Source: Cyclobacterium amurskyense (lineage in GTDB: Bacteria; Bacteroidota; Bacteroidia; Cytophagales; Cyclobacteriaceae). Taken from it: a stretch of DNA of 64,000 nucleotides. Every line of letters starts with the position of its first letter. Position 1 is the stretch's first letter. Below are positions 34,578 through 43,127 of this stretch, piece by piece. The notes under the pieces are model-generated. The model ran no database searches and was not told the DNA's origin. It worked only from the letters and a program-made list of their open reading frames with translations. The DNA is taken from NCBI RefSeq assembly GCF_001050135.1, contig NZ_CP012040.1, forward strand, positions 6,093,001 through 6,157,000, written 5' to 3'. Made by a program: the position numbers and the translations under genes.

Positions 34578-36167
34578 TCAAAATTCTTGAGAGGAAGGAA
34601 CCAAGCGGGCACTCAAATCTGGTGTTGACATCTCTTTATCAAACGGAAACATGGGTCTGTTGATACGTTTAAACTCCAACCTTTCTAAGTCCTGATCAAC
34701 ACCTCCTGGCGTAAGTGCCATAATCCAATCAGCCCTCATGTCGTATAATTCTGGAACAAGATAACCGATTTTAACTACTACAATATCCGTATCTCTCGGG
34801 TTAAGACCAAGATTAGTAAAATCACTTTCCCTATGATAAGGTTTTCTCTTTTTGGTGACAATTACATGTACGCTTCCTACCTTCACTACAACTTCCACCT
34901 CGGCATTTCTATCCCCTTTTTCAATAGCTTCAACAGTACCTGAAAGTAAAATCGGGGGTGAAAAACGATCATCAACTGCTGCTCCTGCTTTTGCAGAAAC
35001 CTTAGCACCTACACCTACTTTCAACGCAGCCTCCACCAATTCAGGACTGGGAATAGACGCATAAATTAAAGAAGGGCCTGAATCAGCTTTAAATTCCGGT
35101 CTGTCAAGTATTTCCTTTAATGTCCAGGTGACATCACCCGCTCCCCCGGCAGTTGGATTATCCCCCATATCACTTATCATAAAAGGCTTCGCTTCACTAT
35201 CTATTGCCATATCCAAGCTCTCTTTTAAACTTGCAGTCGGGGCAATAAAATCAAATTCGTTTCTTTTATCCCAGAAGCTAGTCGCCAACCTCTCTGCAGT
35301 TTGGCTAACTTTCTCTTTTGAATCTCCTGTTACCATCACTACGGCATGATTTCTAGGTTCATCCGCCCAGGCATATCCTACCCATATCGCAGCATCAATT
35401 ACACCCTCCTGTTGAGTTGCAGGATTCACCTCTGCATAAAGACTTTTACCTGGCTCAACTCGGGTACTCGTTTTCTCTCCTGGAAGCAATATAGGAACAG
35501 GCACCCATGCCTTGTAGGCTGGCTTACCTTTTCCTGATTCTAATCTGTCCAAAAGATTGTCTACTGCTCGTTTTTTGGATTCCAGCGCATCTTCGTGCGG
35601 AGCCATTCGGTAGCAAGTAATTAAATCAGTATTACCTGCTAGCCTCCAGGAAACATTCCCATGCAAATCCATTGAAGTAGATATTAGGGTTTCCTTACCT
35701 ATCACTTCCCTAATCCTTTCAATAAAATCTCCTTCAGGATCATCCAAACCAACCACACTCATGGCACCATGAATATCAAAAAACAACCCATCATAAGGTA
35801 AATTTTCTTTCAACCTTTCAAGTGTTTCTCCAACCAGAGATTCGTATGCTTCTCGAGAAACTATTCCTCCAGGTATGGCATGTCCTCTAAGTGTAGGGAA
35901 CCATTCAGCTCTGGATCTATTGATAGAATCCTCATTCATAAATGGATAATAATTGAATATTTCTTCCCCTCTTCTCGCATGAAAGGCTTCCTTTTCCGAC
36001 ACTGCAGGTGAGAAAGTGCTAGACTCTATGGCCAAACCTGCAATGGCCACACGTGGTAATTTTGAATTTTCCGCATTACTTTCCGAGGAATCCCCCCCAC
36101 AGCTGTTAAATATTAGCGCAAAATTAACTAACAATAGCTGAAAATAGATTGATTTTTTTCTAAGCAT
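34578..36167 (-). CDS. M81-family (MlrC-like) metallopeptidase, lipoprotein
   Basis: This is about 529 residues from MLRKKSIYF; a start 57 bases earlier would place the signal too far in. The signal ends at FNSCGGD, a weak but plausible lipobox. The mature part matches the M81/MlrC pattern. VAIAGLAIESSTFSP opens it, FFDIHGAMSV and TSMDLHGNVSWRL carry likely metal-binding histidines, YRMAPHEDALESK follows, and ISDMGDNPTAGGAGDVTWTLKEIL is the nucleotide-like loop. MlrC breaks down linear microcystin fragments, and most relatives are called MlrC without a proven substrate. Lipoprotein export is unusual for the family. Confidence 0.85.
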   Translation of the reverse strand: MLRKKSIYFQLLLVNFALIFNSCGGDSSESNAENSKLPRVAIAGLAIESSTFSPAVSEKEAFHARRGEEIFNYYPFMNEDSINRSRAEWFPTLRGHAIPGGIVSREAYESLVGETLERLKENLPYDGLFFDIHGAMSVVGLDDPEGDFIERIREVIGKETLISTSMDLHGNVSWRLAGNTDLITCYRMAPHEDALESKKRAVDNLLDRLESGKGKPAYKAWVPVPILLPGEKTSTRVEPGKSLYAEVNPATQQEGVIDAAIWVGYAWADEPRNHAVVMVTGDSKEKVSQTAERLATSFWDKRNEFDFIAPTASLKESLDMAIDSEAKPFMISDMGDNPTAGGAGDVTWTLKEILDRPEFKADSGPSLIYASIPSPELVEAALKVGVGAKVSAKAGAAVDDRFSPPILLSGTVEAIEKGDRNAEVEVVVKVGSVHVIVTKKRKPYHRESDFTNLGLNPRDTDIVVVKIGYLVPELYDMRADWIMALTPGGVDQDLERLEFKRINRPMFPFDKEMSTPDLSARLVPSSQEF

Positions 36168-36515
36168 GGTAGTAATATCTAATGACAAAAAAGGGATAAA
36201 CACTGATCTTTTGTACTCATTCATTCAAAATAAAGGAATTTTCAACATAAAATCTAGACAAGCACAGTAAATTATGGATTCTCTATTCCTCCCACACTGA
36301 AAGCCCAATTGTGCCCTATAGCTGCACATTACCTTTAATTTAAAGGATATAATGAATTTCGGAATAGAATTGAATCAAACAATGCTTTAAATCAATTTTA
36401 GATTGACAAATAATTCCTTATTATTTTAACTTTAACAGTTTGCTAACCTTTGATACCTTTTTCCATTTAAAGGATAAATTTAGTACCTTAATCTTTTAAT
36501 CATAAATATCATTTT

Positions 36516-37583
36516 ATGTCTACTATCGACAGGGAACCTGCTATTTTTACTGCCTGGCATAAAGCGTTAAACCAGTTTTCTAACCAGAAAAAATTACCAG
36601 GGCTTGTTCTGAGCATTTACAAGGAAAACGAAGAACCATTACTTTGGTCTGAAGCCACAGGAAGTGGATCGTTGGATCAACCCTACTTCATCACAGAAAT
36701 AGGAAACCTTCACCTTTTGGCAATTATTTTAAAACTTAAGGTGAGAGGCTTATTAAAACTGGATCAGCCAATCGCAGAGTTTCTTACAGACAAGATGTAT
36801 GAGGGCTTGATTACTATTGGAGGAAGAGACTTTACTCATGAGGTCACCATAGCTCATTTACTTTCTCAAAATTCAGGAATCCCTGATTTTTTAAATTATT
36901 CCAAAGGCAAAGAAAACCCCATTAAAGAAGACATTCTTTCCGGGGCGGACTTGGACTGGGATTGGACCGAAATAATTAATAGAACTAAAGGTCAAAAACC
37001 TAATTTCAAACCTGGAAAATCAAAAAAAGGCATTTACTCATCTACAAATGAACAGCTTCTAGGTAAGGTCATTGAAAGCATCAATGGGGAACCTTTGGAA
37101 AAGACATTGAATGATTTTCATTTCAGTAGACTTTCCATGAACCAAACCTATGTTTATAAAGACCCAAACGACCGAACCCCGGCACTTTTTTCTTACAAGT
37201 CAAATCCAATAAACTCACCTTTGGCAATGGTATCAATGGGAGCCTCAGGTGGCATTGTCAGTACAGCCAAAGACTGCCTAACTTTTGTTAAAGCATTTTT
37301 CCATGGACATCTTTTCCCACTTTCCGAACTAGAACAGACCATGAAATGGCTTCCAATTAAACAAGGATTAAGTCAGGGTAAGGGAATTCTCCGCTATCAG
37401 AAACCCCGAATGCTTTTGACAGCCTCTAAGGATCCTGAGATAATAGGTTATTCAGGCTTTACCTCTGGAGCTTTCAGCTTTTACATACCTGAATATCAAA
37501 CCTTCATGACTGGGACTACAAATCAATGTGACGACCCACTTCTTCCCTACAAACTAGTATCAAGTATGTTAAAACAACTTTAA
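36516..37583 (+). CDS. Serine-hydrolase (beta-lactamase-family) homologue lacking SxxK
   Basis: This 355-residue protein has no signal peptide. It keeps the class C beta-lactamase / PBP-like overall plan, with a VTIAHLLSQNSGIPDFLNY segment, the second-motif region GIYSSTNEQLLGKVIESING and a C-terminal YSGFTSGAFSFYIPE segment. At the position of the catalytic SxxK it reads EIGN (residues 61-64), so both nucleophile and lysine are missing. It is probably inactive as a hydrolase and may bind cell-wall-like ligands or have lost its role. It has its own upstream region. Confidence 0.78.
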   Translation: MSTIDREPAIFTAWHKALNQFSNQKKLPGLVLSIYKENEEPLLWSEATGSGSLDQPYFITEIGNLHLLAIILKLKVRGLLKLDQPIAEFLTDKMYEGLITIGGRDFTHEVTIAHLLSQNSGIPDFLNYSKGKENPIKEDILSGADLDWDWTEIINRTKGQKPNFKPGKSKKGIYSSTNEQLLGKVIESINGEPLEKTLNDFHFSRLSMNQTYVYKDPNDRTPALFSYKSNPINSPLAMVSMGASGGIVSTAKDCLTFVKAFFHGHLFPLSELEQTMKWLPIKQGLSQGKGILRYQKPRMLLTASKDPEIIGYSGFTSGAFSFYIPEYQTFMTGTTNQCDDPLLPYKLVSSMLKQL

Positions 37584-37595
37584 TTTGACCCCAGA

Positions 37596-38918
37596 TTAGC
37601 TTTTTAGCCAGTCTGGTTTGGTCGTTTTAATATTTGCTTGCAATTGATTTAATAAATTATACAAACCAAAATAGGTTCTGTTGATGTACAATCCATGCCT
37701 TGAACCTCTAGCCTGCTTTGATTTTCTAAACATCTTGTCATTAGAAATCTTATCACCCAATGCAAAAATCATTTGAAAATAGTCATCGTCAGCGAAATCA
37801 AAGGATGCTACATGAAATGGTTTTCCAAGCAATGATATCATTTCTTTAAAGGTGTTTTTAAAGTAGATTTTTTCATCTGGTGAATCCTTATCAGAAATAA
37901 ACTCCAAATCATAAAATATTTGGTCTAGTTCCTCCTCTTTGATTAATAGGTCCTTTTTTATCAATGAAAAATAGCCAGAATAGAAATCTTCAGGAATTAC
38001 TTTAACACAACCAAAATCAATAACAGCCAATTGATTCCCTTCCTGTATAATGAAATTACCAGGATGAGGGTCTGCATGAACCTGTTTTAAATTATGTACC
38101 TGATGGTCATAAAAATCCCACAAGCTTTGCCCTACCTTATTTCTGGCTTCTTGTGATGGATCAGTTAAAAGCCATTCTTTTAAATGCATACCTTCCATCC
38201 AATCCATTGTAATCACCCTTGGGCTACTCATTTCCTCATAATACTTTGGGAAATTCAATCCTTCTATATGGCCACATGCTTCAGATATTTGCTTACTTCT
38301 CAAAACTTCCAAATGGTAGTCTGTCTCTTCCAATAACTTTTCTTCCACCTCATCCATATAATTGTCTAGCTCACGTTCACTCATGTTCAATAAGCGAAGA
38401 GCAAAAGGCTTTACTAATTTCAAATCTGATTTTACACTTGATCCTACTCCAGGGTATTGAATTTTGACAGCATATTCCTTACCGTTTTTGGTGGCCTTAT
38501 GCACTTGACCAATTGATGCTGCATTAACAGCCGAAGGGGTAAAAGTATCAAAAAGGCTTTCAGGTCCTTTTTTAAAGTATTGGTTGAATGTTTTTACCAC
38601 AAGAGGGTAAGACAAAGGTGGAGCACTGTATTGTGCCATAGTAAATTTATCTTGATAAGCTCTTGGAAGCATATTTTTATCCATAGCCATCATTTGAGCA
38701 ACTTTCAGGGCACTTCCCTTAAGTTCGCTCAATGAATCATATATATCTGTGGCATTGTTTTTATGAAGCTCATCTTTGGACATGGAAGGGTTCACCACTT
38801 TCTTGGCATAATGCTTCATATAATTGCCCCCTACTTTGGCACCAGTACTGATAAATTTTGCTGCTCTTTGGACCTTTGAAACAGGAATACTTTGCTGCTC
38901 ACTTAATTTGTCTGTCAT
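37596..38918 (-). CDS. ABC1/ADCK (UbiB-like) family kinase-like protein
   Basis: This 440-residue protein has an N-terminal KxGQ-like extension (here ALKVAQMMA), an alanine-rich ASIGQVHKA loop, the lysine in AVKIQYPG, the catalytic loop VHADPHPGNFII and the metal motif VIDFGCVKV. These are typical of ABC1/UbiB atypical kinases. Family members act in isoprenoid-lipid or quinone homeostasis. It lies 3 bases past a TetR-type regulator and is transcribed with it; the pair probably belongs together. Confidence 0.9.
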   Translation of the reverse strand: MTDKLSEQQSIPVSKVQRAAKFISTGAKVGGNYMKHYAKKVVNPSMSKDELHKNNATDIYDSLSELKGSALKVAQMMAMDKNMLPRAYQDKFTMAQYSAPPLSYPLVVKTFNQYFKKGPESLFDTFTPSAVNAASIGQVHKATKNGKEYAVKIQYPGVGSSVKSDLKLVKPFALRLLNMSERELDNYMDEVEEKLLEETDYHLEVLRSKQISEACGHIEGLNFPKYYEEMSSPRVITMDWMEGMHLKEWLLTDPSQEARNKVGQSLWDFYDHQVHNLKQVHADPHPGNFIIQEGNQLAVIDFGCVKVIPEDFYSGYFSLIKKDLLIKEEELDQIFYDLEFISDKDSPDEKIYFKNTFKEMISLLGKPFHVASFDFADDDYFQMIFALGDKISNDKMFRKSKQARGSRHGLYINRTYFGLYNLLNQLQANIKTTKPDWLKS

Positions 38919-38921
38919 GTT

Positions 38922-39578
38922 CTATTTGGATTGAAATAAGAATTTGGCAAAATCAACAAAACTATCCACAGCTGATTTGCCCATCAGGTCAAAAGCCAAA
39001 TTCACTGACTTTTCAATGGCGGCATCTGTTTTTTCAAACCCTGGGGAATCATCTTTTAACCAAAAACGAAATACAAACATGACCTGAAGCCACATGGCCT
39101 CATGGTATTTGTCTGTCAAATAAGGCCTTTCAGCAATCTCTTCTGTTTCTTTGCCTTCGTTTACAATGCTATTGGCAAAATCCTTAAATTTTGATTTAAA
39201 TTCTTTTAACTCAGTAGGGAAACTACGATCCTTCAAGGACACATTGCCATATACGGTGAGTAAATAAGACCTTTGTTCCTTGAGCTCTTCAATCCAGGTA
39301 AACAAGAACCCAAGCAGTTTTTCTCTTGAAGTATAGGTTTGGTAAACTTCCTGACTTTCCAAAGCATGAATTGTTTTGTCAAAATTCAATTCCCATACCG
39401 CTTTTTTCACAGCATCGAAGGAAGTGAAATACTCATAAAATGTCCCTTCTTTCATTTTCAAGTCTTTGGCAAACTTAAAAACAGATACAGGTTCATGCCC
39501 CGTCTCCAAAATATGAGCTATATATCCTTCAATAATTTTATTTTTGTCAGTTTCCTGATTTTTAGTTTTTTCCGTCAT
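38922..39578 (-). CDS. TetR-family transcriptional regulator
   Basis: This 218-residue protein has an N-terminal helix-turn-helix (about 14-60) with EPVSVFKFAKDLKMKEGTFYEYFTSFDAVKKAVWELN, the typical TetR recognition helix. The C-terminal part is all-helical. The ABC1-family gene follows 3 bases past its stop, so it may regulate its own operon. The ligand is not known. Promoters on both strands should lie in the 39579-39770 gap. Confidence 0.88.
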   Translation of the reverse strand: MTEKTKNQETDKNKIIEGYIAHILETGHEPVSVFKFAKDLKMKEGTFYEYFTSFDAVKKAVWELNFDKTIHALESQEVYQTYTSREKLLGFLFTWIEELKEQRSYLLTVYGNVSLKDRSFPTELKEFKSKFKDFANSIVNEGKETEEIAERPYLTDKYHEAMWLQVMFVFRFWLKDDSPGFEKTDAAIEKSVNLAFDLMGKSAVDSFVDFAKFLFQSK

Positions 39579-39770
39579 TTTGTTTGTGTATTTATCTCAC
39601 CTTATTAACACCATAAGTACCCTTGTGGTTTGTTAATTGTTGCAAAAGTTTTTCACAAACAGTTTAATCTTGTTTGAGAATGGGTAAATTGACGATAGTG
39701 GATAAACATTTGAATATCTTTTTTTTCTTTTTTTTCGTTATTCATTAAACAGCTTAACCCCTATACTTCA

Positions 39771-41096
39771 ATGATAAAGGCAAAAAACATCTTTTCTTTG
39801 GTGCTCCTTGTAGTTGTTTTCAGTGCTACATCCTGCGATTTTAATAATGACGAAACACTAGAAGACCCTAATCTGGTCAAAAGTGCAATTTTAGAAAGTA
39901 TGCAAGAATGGTATTATTGGAACGATCATTTGCCTAGTGCAGTAAACGTCAGTAATTATGGCACTAACGATGAATTACTTTACAACTTGATGTACCTTCA
40001 GTATGACAGGTGGTCATATCTCACGACAAAAGAAGAATTTGAAGATGCTTTTACAGGGCAAAATGCTGGTCATGGATTTGGATTTGGGTTAAATGAAGAC
40101 GATGAGTTATTTGTTAGTTTTGTCTATGAGGATTCCCCTGCCGGAAAAGATGGTTGGCAAAGAGGATGGCAAATTCTTGAAATAAATGGGAAACCTATCT
40201 CGACATACCGCGTGGAAGGGGGGTATAATTTCAACCTGGGAGAAAGCACTACAGGGATTTCAAATACTTTTACTTTTAAACTCCCTGATGGCACCATAAC
40301 AAGTCGAACCAACACCAAAAACAATTATCAGGCAAACTCTGTCCTGCATAAAGAAATATTCGAACAGAGTGGTAAAAAAATCGGTTATTGGGTTTACAAT
40401 AGTTTCAAAGCTTCAGCTAATATTAGCCCTATAAAGAGTTTAGAAGTTGAAGAAACGTTAAATTATTTTGAGGCGGAAAACATTGATGAATTGATTCTTG
40501 ATTTGAGGTACAATGGTGGTGGATCTGTAGATGTAGCAGAACAAATAATGAATGCCTTGGTGCCGATTTCAGCTAATGGGGAATTGCTTTATACCAATGC
40601 TTTCAATCGGGATAAGGAAAGCCTCAATGAATCTTATTATTTCGAAAAAACCAAAGATCTAGATTTGAACAGATTGGTGGTGCTCACCTCAAGAGGTTCT
40701 GCTTCTTCAAGTGAATTGGTCATCAATTGTTTAAGACCCTATATGGAGGTTGTACTTATAGGTGAAAGAACCTACGGCAAACCTGTTGGCTCCTTTCCAT
40801 TGTCCTCCTTTAATGAGACGTTGGAACAAAGTGACATCGAGTTAGTACCCATTACTTTTTCCATTGCCAATGCTTCAGGTGAGGCTGAATATTATGATGG
40901 GTTCCCTGTAGACATTCCTGCTTCAGACGACCCTTCAATCAATTGGGGCGGGCTTGAGGATAAGAAATTATCCAGCGCCTTATCTTATATTCTTTATGGA
41001 AACCTAAATCCAAATACTAGGATTAGACCTAGGGAGGATAGATGGCAGATGATAGATAATTTTAGTGGTCTTCAGCAAGAATTCCCTGTTTATTAA
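39771..41096 (+). CDS. S41-family (C-terminal processing type) peptidase, lipoprotein
   Basis: This 441-residue protein has a lipoprotein signal (VVFSATSCDF). A PDZ-like segment (about 100-150, GHGFGFGLNEDDELFVSFVYEDSPAGKDG to GWQILEINGKPI) precedes the S41 protease core. DLRYNGGGSVDVAEQI leads to the nucleophile region RGSASSSELV (about 308-317), and the Lys is K337 in YGKPVG. It should act in the periplasm or at the outer membrane. No partner is seen in the neighbouring genes. Confidence 0.9.
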   Translation: MIKAKNIFSLVLLVVVFSATSCDFNNDETLEDPNLVKSAILESMQEWYYWNDHLPSAVNVSNYGTNDELLYNLMYLQYDRWSYLTTKEEFEDAFTGQNAGHGFGFGLNEDDELFVSFVYEDSPAGKDGWQRGWQILEINGKPISTYRVEGGYNFNLGESTTGISNTFTFKLPDGTITSRTNTKNNYQANSVLHKEIFEQSGKKIGYWVYNSFKASANISPIKSLEVEETLNYFEAENIDELILDLRYNGGGSVDVAEQIMNALVPISANGELLYTNAFNRDKESLNESYYFEKTKDLDLNRLVVLTSRGSASSSELVINCLRPYMEVVLIGERTYGKPVGSFPLSSFNETLEQSDIELVPITFSIANASGEAEYYDGFPVDIPASDDPSINWGGLEDKKLSSALSYILYGNLNPNTRIRPREDRWQMIDNFSGLQQEFPVY

Positions 41097-41196
41097 AACA
41101 GGATCCCATCCAAATTGTGTTTAAAAAGTATTCCTATCACAGAGTAAATTGCTTTTGATCGAAACGATAATCCCTATCCAAAGCTATATTTTGTCC

Positions 41197-41415
41197 TTAA
41201 ACCCGAAATATGCAATAGACATTCTATTACGTGCTGAAATCGCTTCAAAATCAGTCACTACGTTGTTGTTTTCAATTTCACCATAGCGGCGCTATGCTAA
41301 AATCTCCAAACAGCCTGATTTGTCTGCGATTGCAACACTTCCCGTAAACACGGGACAGGTTTCACCCCTGACATTGTCAGGGCGGAGAAATCTTATTACA
41401 TAATCCGGGTTAAAT
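41197..41415 (+). repeat. 219-bp structured repeat, copy C
   Basis: This complete copy runs from TTAAACCCG to CCGGGTTAAAT and lies between the S41 protease gene and the susD-type gene. The ends form an imperfect inverted repeat. Internal stems: CATAGC/GCTATG at 41282-41296, AGCCTG (41312-41317) with CAGGTT (41356-41361), CCCGT/ACGGG at 41341-41354 and CCCTGACA/TGTCAGGG at 41366-41382. The AGCCTG/CAGGTT stem shows a G-U change relative to copies A and B, so pairing is kept. Confidence 0.93.
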
Positions 41416-41420
41416 TAAAA

Positions 41421-41450
41421 AAAGGTGGCAGGATAAACCTGCCACCTTTT
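41421..41450. terminator. Strong bidirectional intrinsic terminator
   Basis: AAAGGTGGCAGG and CCTGCCACCTTT form a 12-bp perfect stem with an ATAAA loop, with A-runs before and T-runs after. It follows repeat copy C and lies beyond the susD-type gene end. Confidence 0.93.
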
Positions 41451-41588
41451 AATATTTAGTTCGAAAATGCAATAATCAAACAGTAAAAGCACTTAAATCA
41501 TTTTATATCCAAGCACCTACTCCCTATTTTAAAAGGTTCCTATTAGAATCGGGAAATCCTATTGCATAATTCTTTTTTAAAATCACAA

Positions 41589-43103
41589 TTAATAACCTGG
41601 GTTTTGTGGTGCCAAATTTGGATTTACATCCAATTCAATACTTGGTAGAGGCATCAAATAATCTCTAGAAGCATCAAAATTAGAATGCGGTTCTAAGCTA
41701 TTAGCACCTTTAAAAACGGTCTCACCTAATTTCCTTCTTTTAATGTCATACCATCTTTTGTATTCAAAAGACAGTTCAATCCTTCTTTCCTCTAAAACAA
41801 GGTTGACAAAGGAATCTTTATCCATACCAGACTGAACATCTTCAGGAAAATTATTCATTTGTCCAGCTGCATTTCTTGCTCTTTCTCTAATGGAATTTAC
41901 TAAAGCAACCGCTTCAGCAGTAGGCCCATTGTTTATTTCAGTTGCAGCCTCAGCGGCAATTAATAATACTTCCGCATAACGCATGGCAGCATAGTTATTG
42001 TCTGAATACCTACCATCAGAGTTACTATTTCCAGGGAACCTTCTGTACTTAGCAATATGTGGTCTTTGTGTATTTTGGAACTCCGTATAGGGCACCATTA
42101 CACCACCAACCAAAGCTTCATCCTCAAAACTCACTTGCTTACGATAATCCCTATCGTCCCAGGTGTTGTACACCGCCATAGATGGAACACATACACTCCA
42201 ACCCAAATTGTCAGCTCCTCTGATACCTGTCATTGGCGGCATGATATCATCATTCGCTCCTCCGCCACCATTTTGTTGGCCTAGAAAATCAATCGCAAAG
42301 ATATGCTCCTTTAAGTTATCTGCCATATCAGCTCTGAAGAGGTTCTGATAATCGGCTTCAAGCTCATAACCAAACCTATCCTTGTTGTCAATCACCCATT
42401 TTGCTTCTTCATAAGCTTTAGGGTAATCTTCAAGGGTTAAATTAACAGATGCCAAATAGGATGCTGCTGTTCCTTTGGTAGGCCTTGATCTAACATCACT
42501 GGGCTGAGTATCTGGAAGGTATTGCTTTGCAAAGGCTAAATCTTCCAAAATCCCCTTGTAAACGTCTTCAGCAGAAGTTTTTGAAATGTCCTTAACTGCT
42601 TCAGGATCGGTAATAAAATAATCGATATAAGGTATGTCTCCAAACACCCTAACCAGGTGATAATAACTAAAAGCCCTAACGAACCTTGCTTCTGCAATCA
42701 ATTGATTGCTAACTGTTTCGTCTAATTCTAAAGTTTCAGCACCAGCGATGGCAGCGTTGGCGGCACTAACAACTTGGTACCAATAGGGCCAGAAAACCCT
42801 GACCATACCATTGTTATCGTCCATATTGAAATCATTCACTTGTTGCCTTTCTGCAGGTGTTCCCCTATCACCAATATCCACCATATCGCCTCTCAGCATG
42901 ATAGAGGTAACAAATTGCCTACCGTACAACCTCTCTGAGGCTATCCAGCCATAGGCTCCGAAAATAGCTGTCTCCACATCTTTTTCGGAATTGAATAAAC
43001 TTTCAGGGGCCAACAAGCCCACAGGCTTTTCTTCTAGGTCAGCACATCCTGCAAACAAACAGGTTACGGCCAATACCAAAGATTTATATATTTTAGTTTT
43101 CAT
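41589..43103 (-). CDS. SusD/RagB-family nutrient-binding lipoprotein
   Basis: This 504-residue protein has a lipobox (CLFAGCAD). The mature part has the SusD-like tetratricopeptide pattern, with AEARFVRAFSYYHLVRVFGDIPY, MRYAEVLLIAAEAATE and LEERRIELSFEYKRWYDIKRRKL as C-terminal family motifs. It forms the outer-membrane lid of the adjacent SusC-like porin and binds oligosaccharides or other large ligands. It lies 24 bases past that porin gene, in the same operon. The ligand cannot be read from the sequence, and no degradative enzyme adjoins it. Confidence 0.95.
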   Translation of the reverse strand: MKTKIYKSLVLAVTCLFAGCADLEEKPVGLLAPESLFNSEKDVETAIFGAYGWIASERLYGRQFVTSIMLRGDMVDIGDRGTPAERQQVNDFNMDDNNGMVRVFWPYWYQVVSAANAAIAGAETLELDETVSNQLIAEARFVRAFSYYHLVRVFGDIPYIDYFITDPEAVKDISKTSAEDVYKGILEDLAFAKQYLPDTQPSDVRSRPTKGTAASYLASVNLTLEDYPKAYEEAKWVIDNKDRFGYELEADYQNLFRADMADNLKEHIFAIDFLGQQNGGGGANDDIMPPMTGIRGADNLGWSVCVPSMAVYNTWDDRDYRKQVSFEDEALVGGVMVPYTEFQNTQRPHIAKYRRFPGNSNSDGRYSDNNYAAMRYAEVLLIAAEAATEINNGPTAEAVALVNSIRERARNAAGQMNNFPEDVQSGMDKDSFVNLVLEERRIELSFEYKRWYDIKRRKLGETVFKGANSLEPHSNFDASRDYLMPLPSIELDVNPNLAPQNPGY

Positions 43104-43127
43104 GGTTATTTCTATTTTTTTCGATGC

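Noticed and set aside
21616..41415. CRISPR array
   Set aside because: Repeats are 219 bp and about 10 kb apart, with no regular spacers or cas genes.
41197..41415. Integron attC site
   Set aside because: The right end has a GTTAAAT that fits the consensus by chance, but the left end does not, the length is too great and no integrase or cassette array exists.
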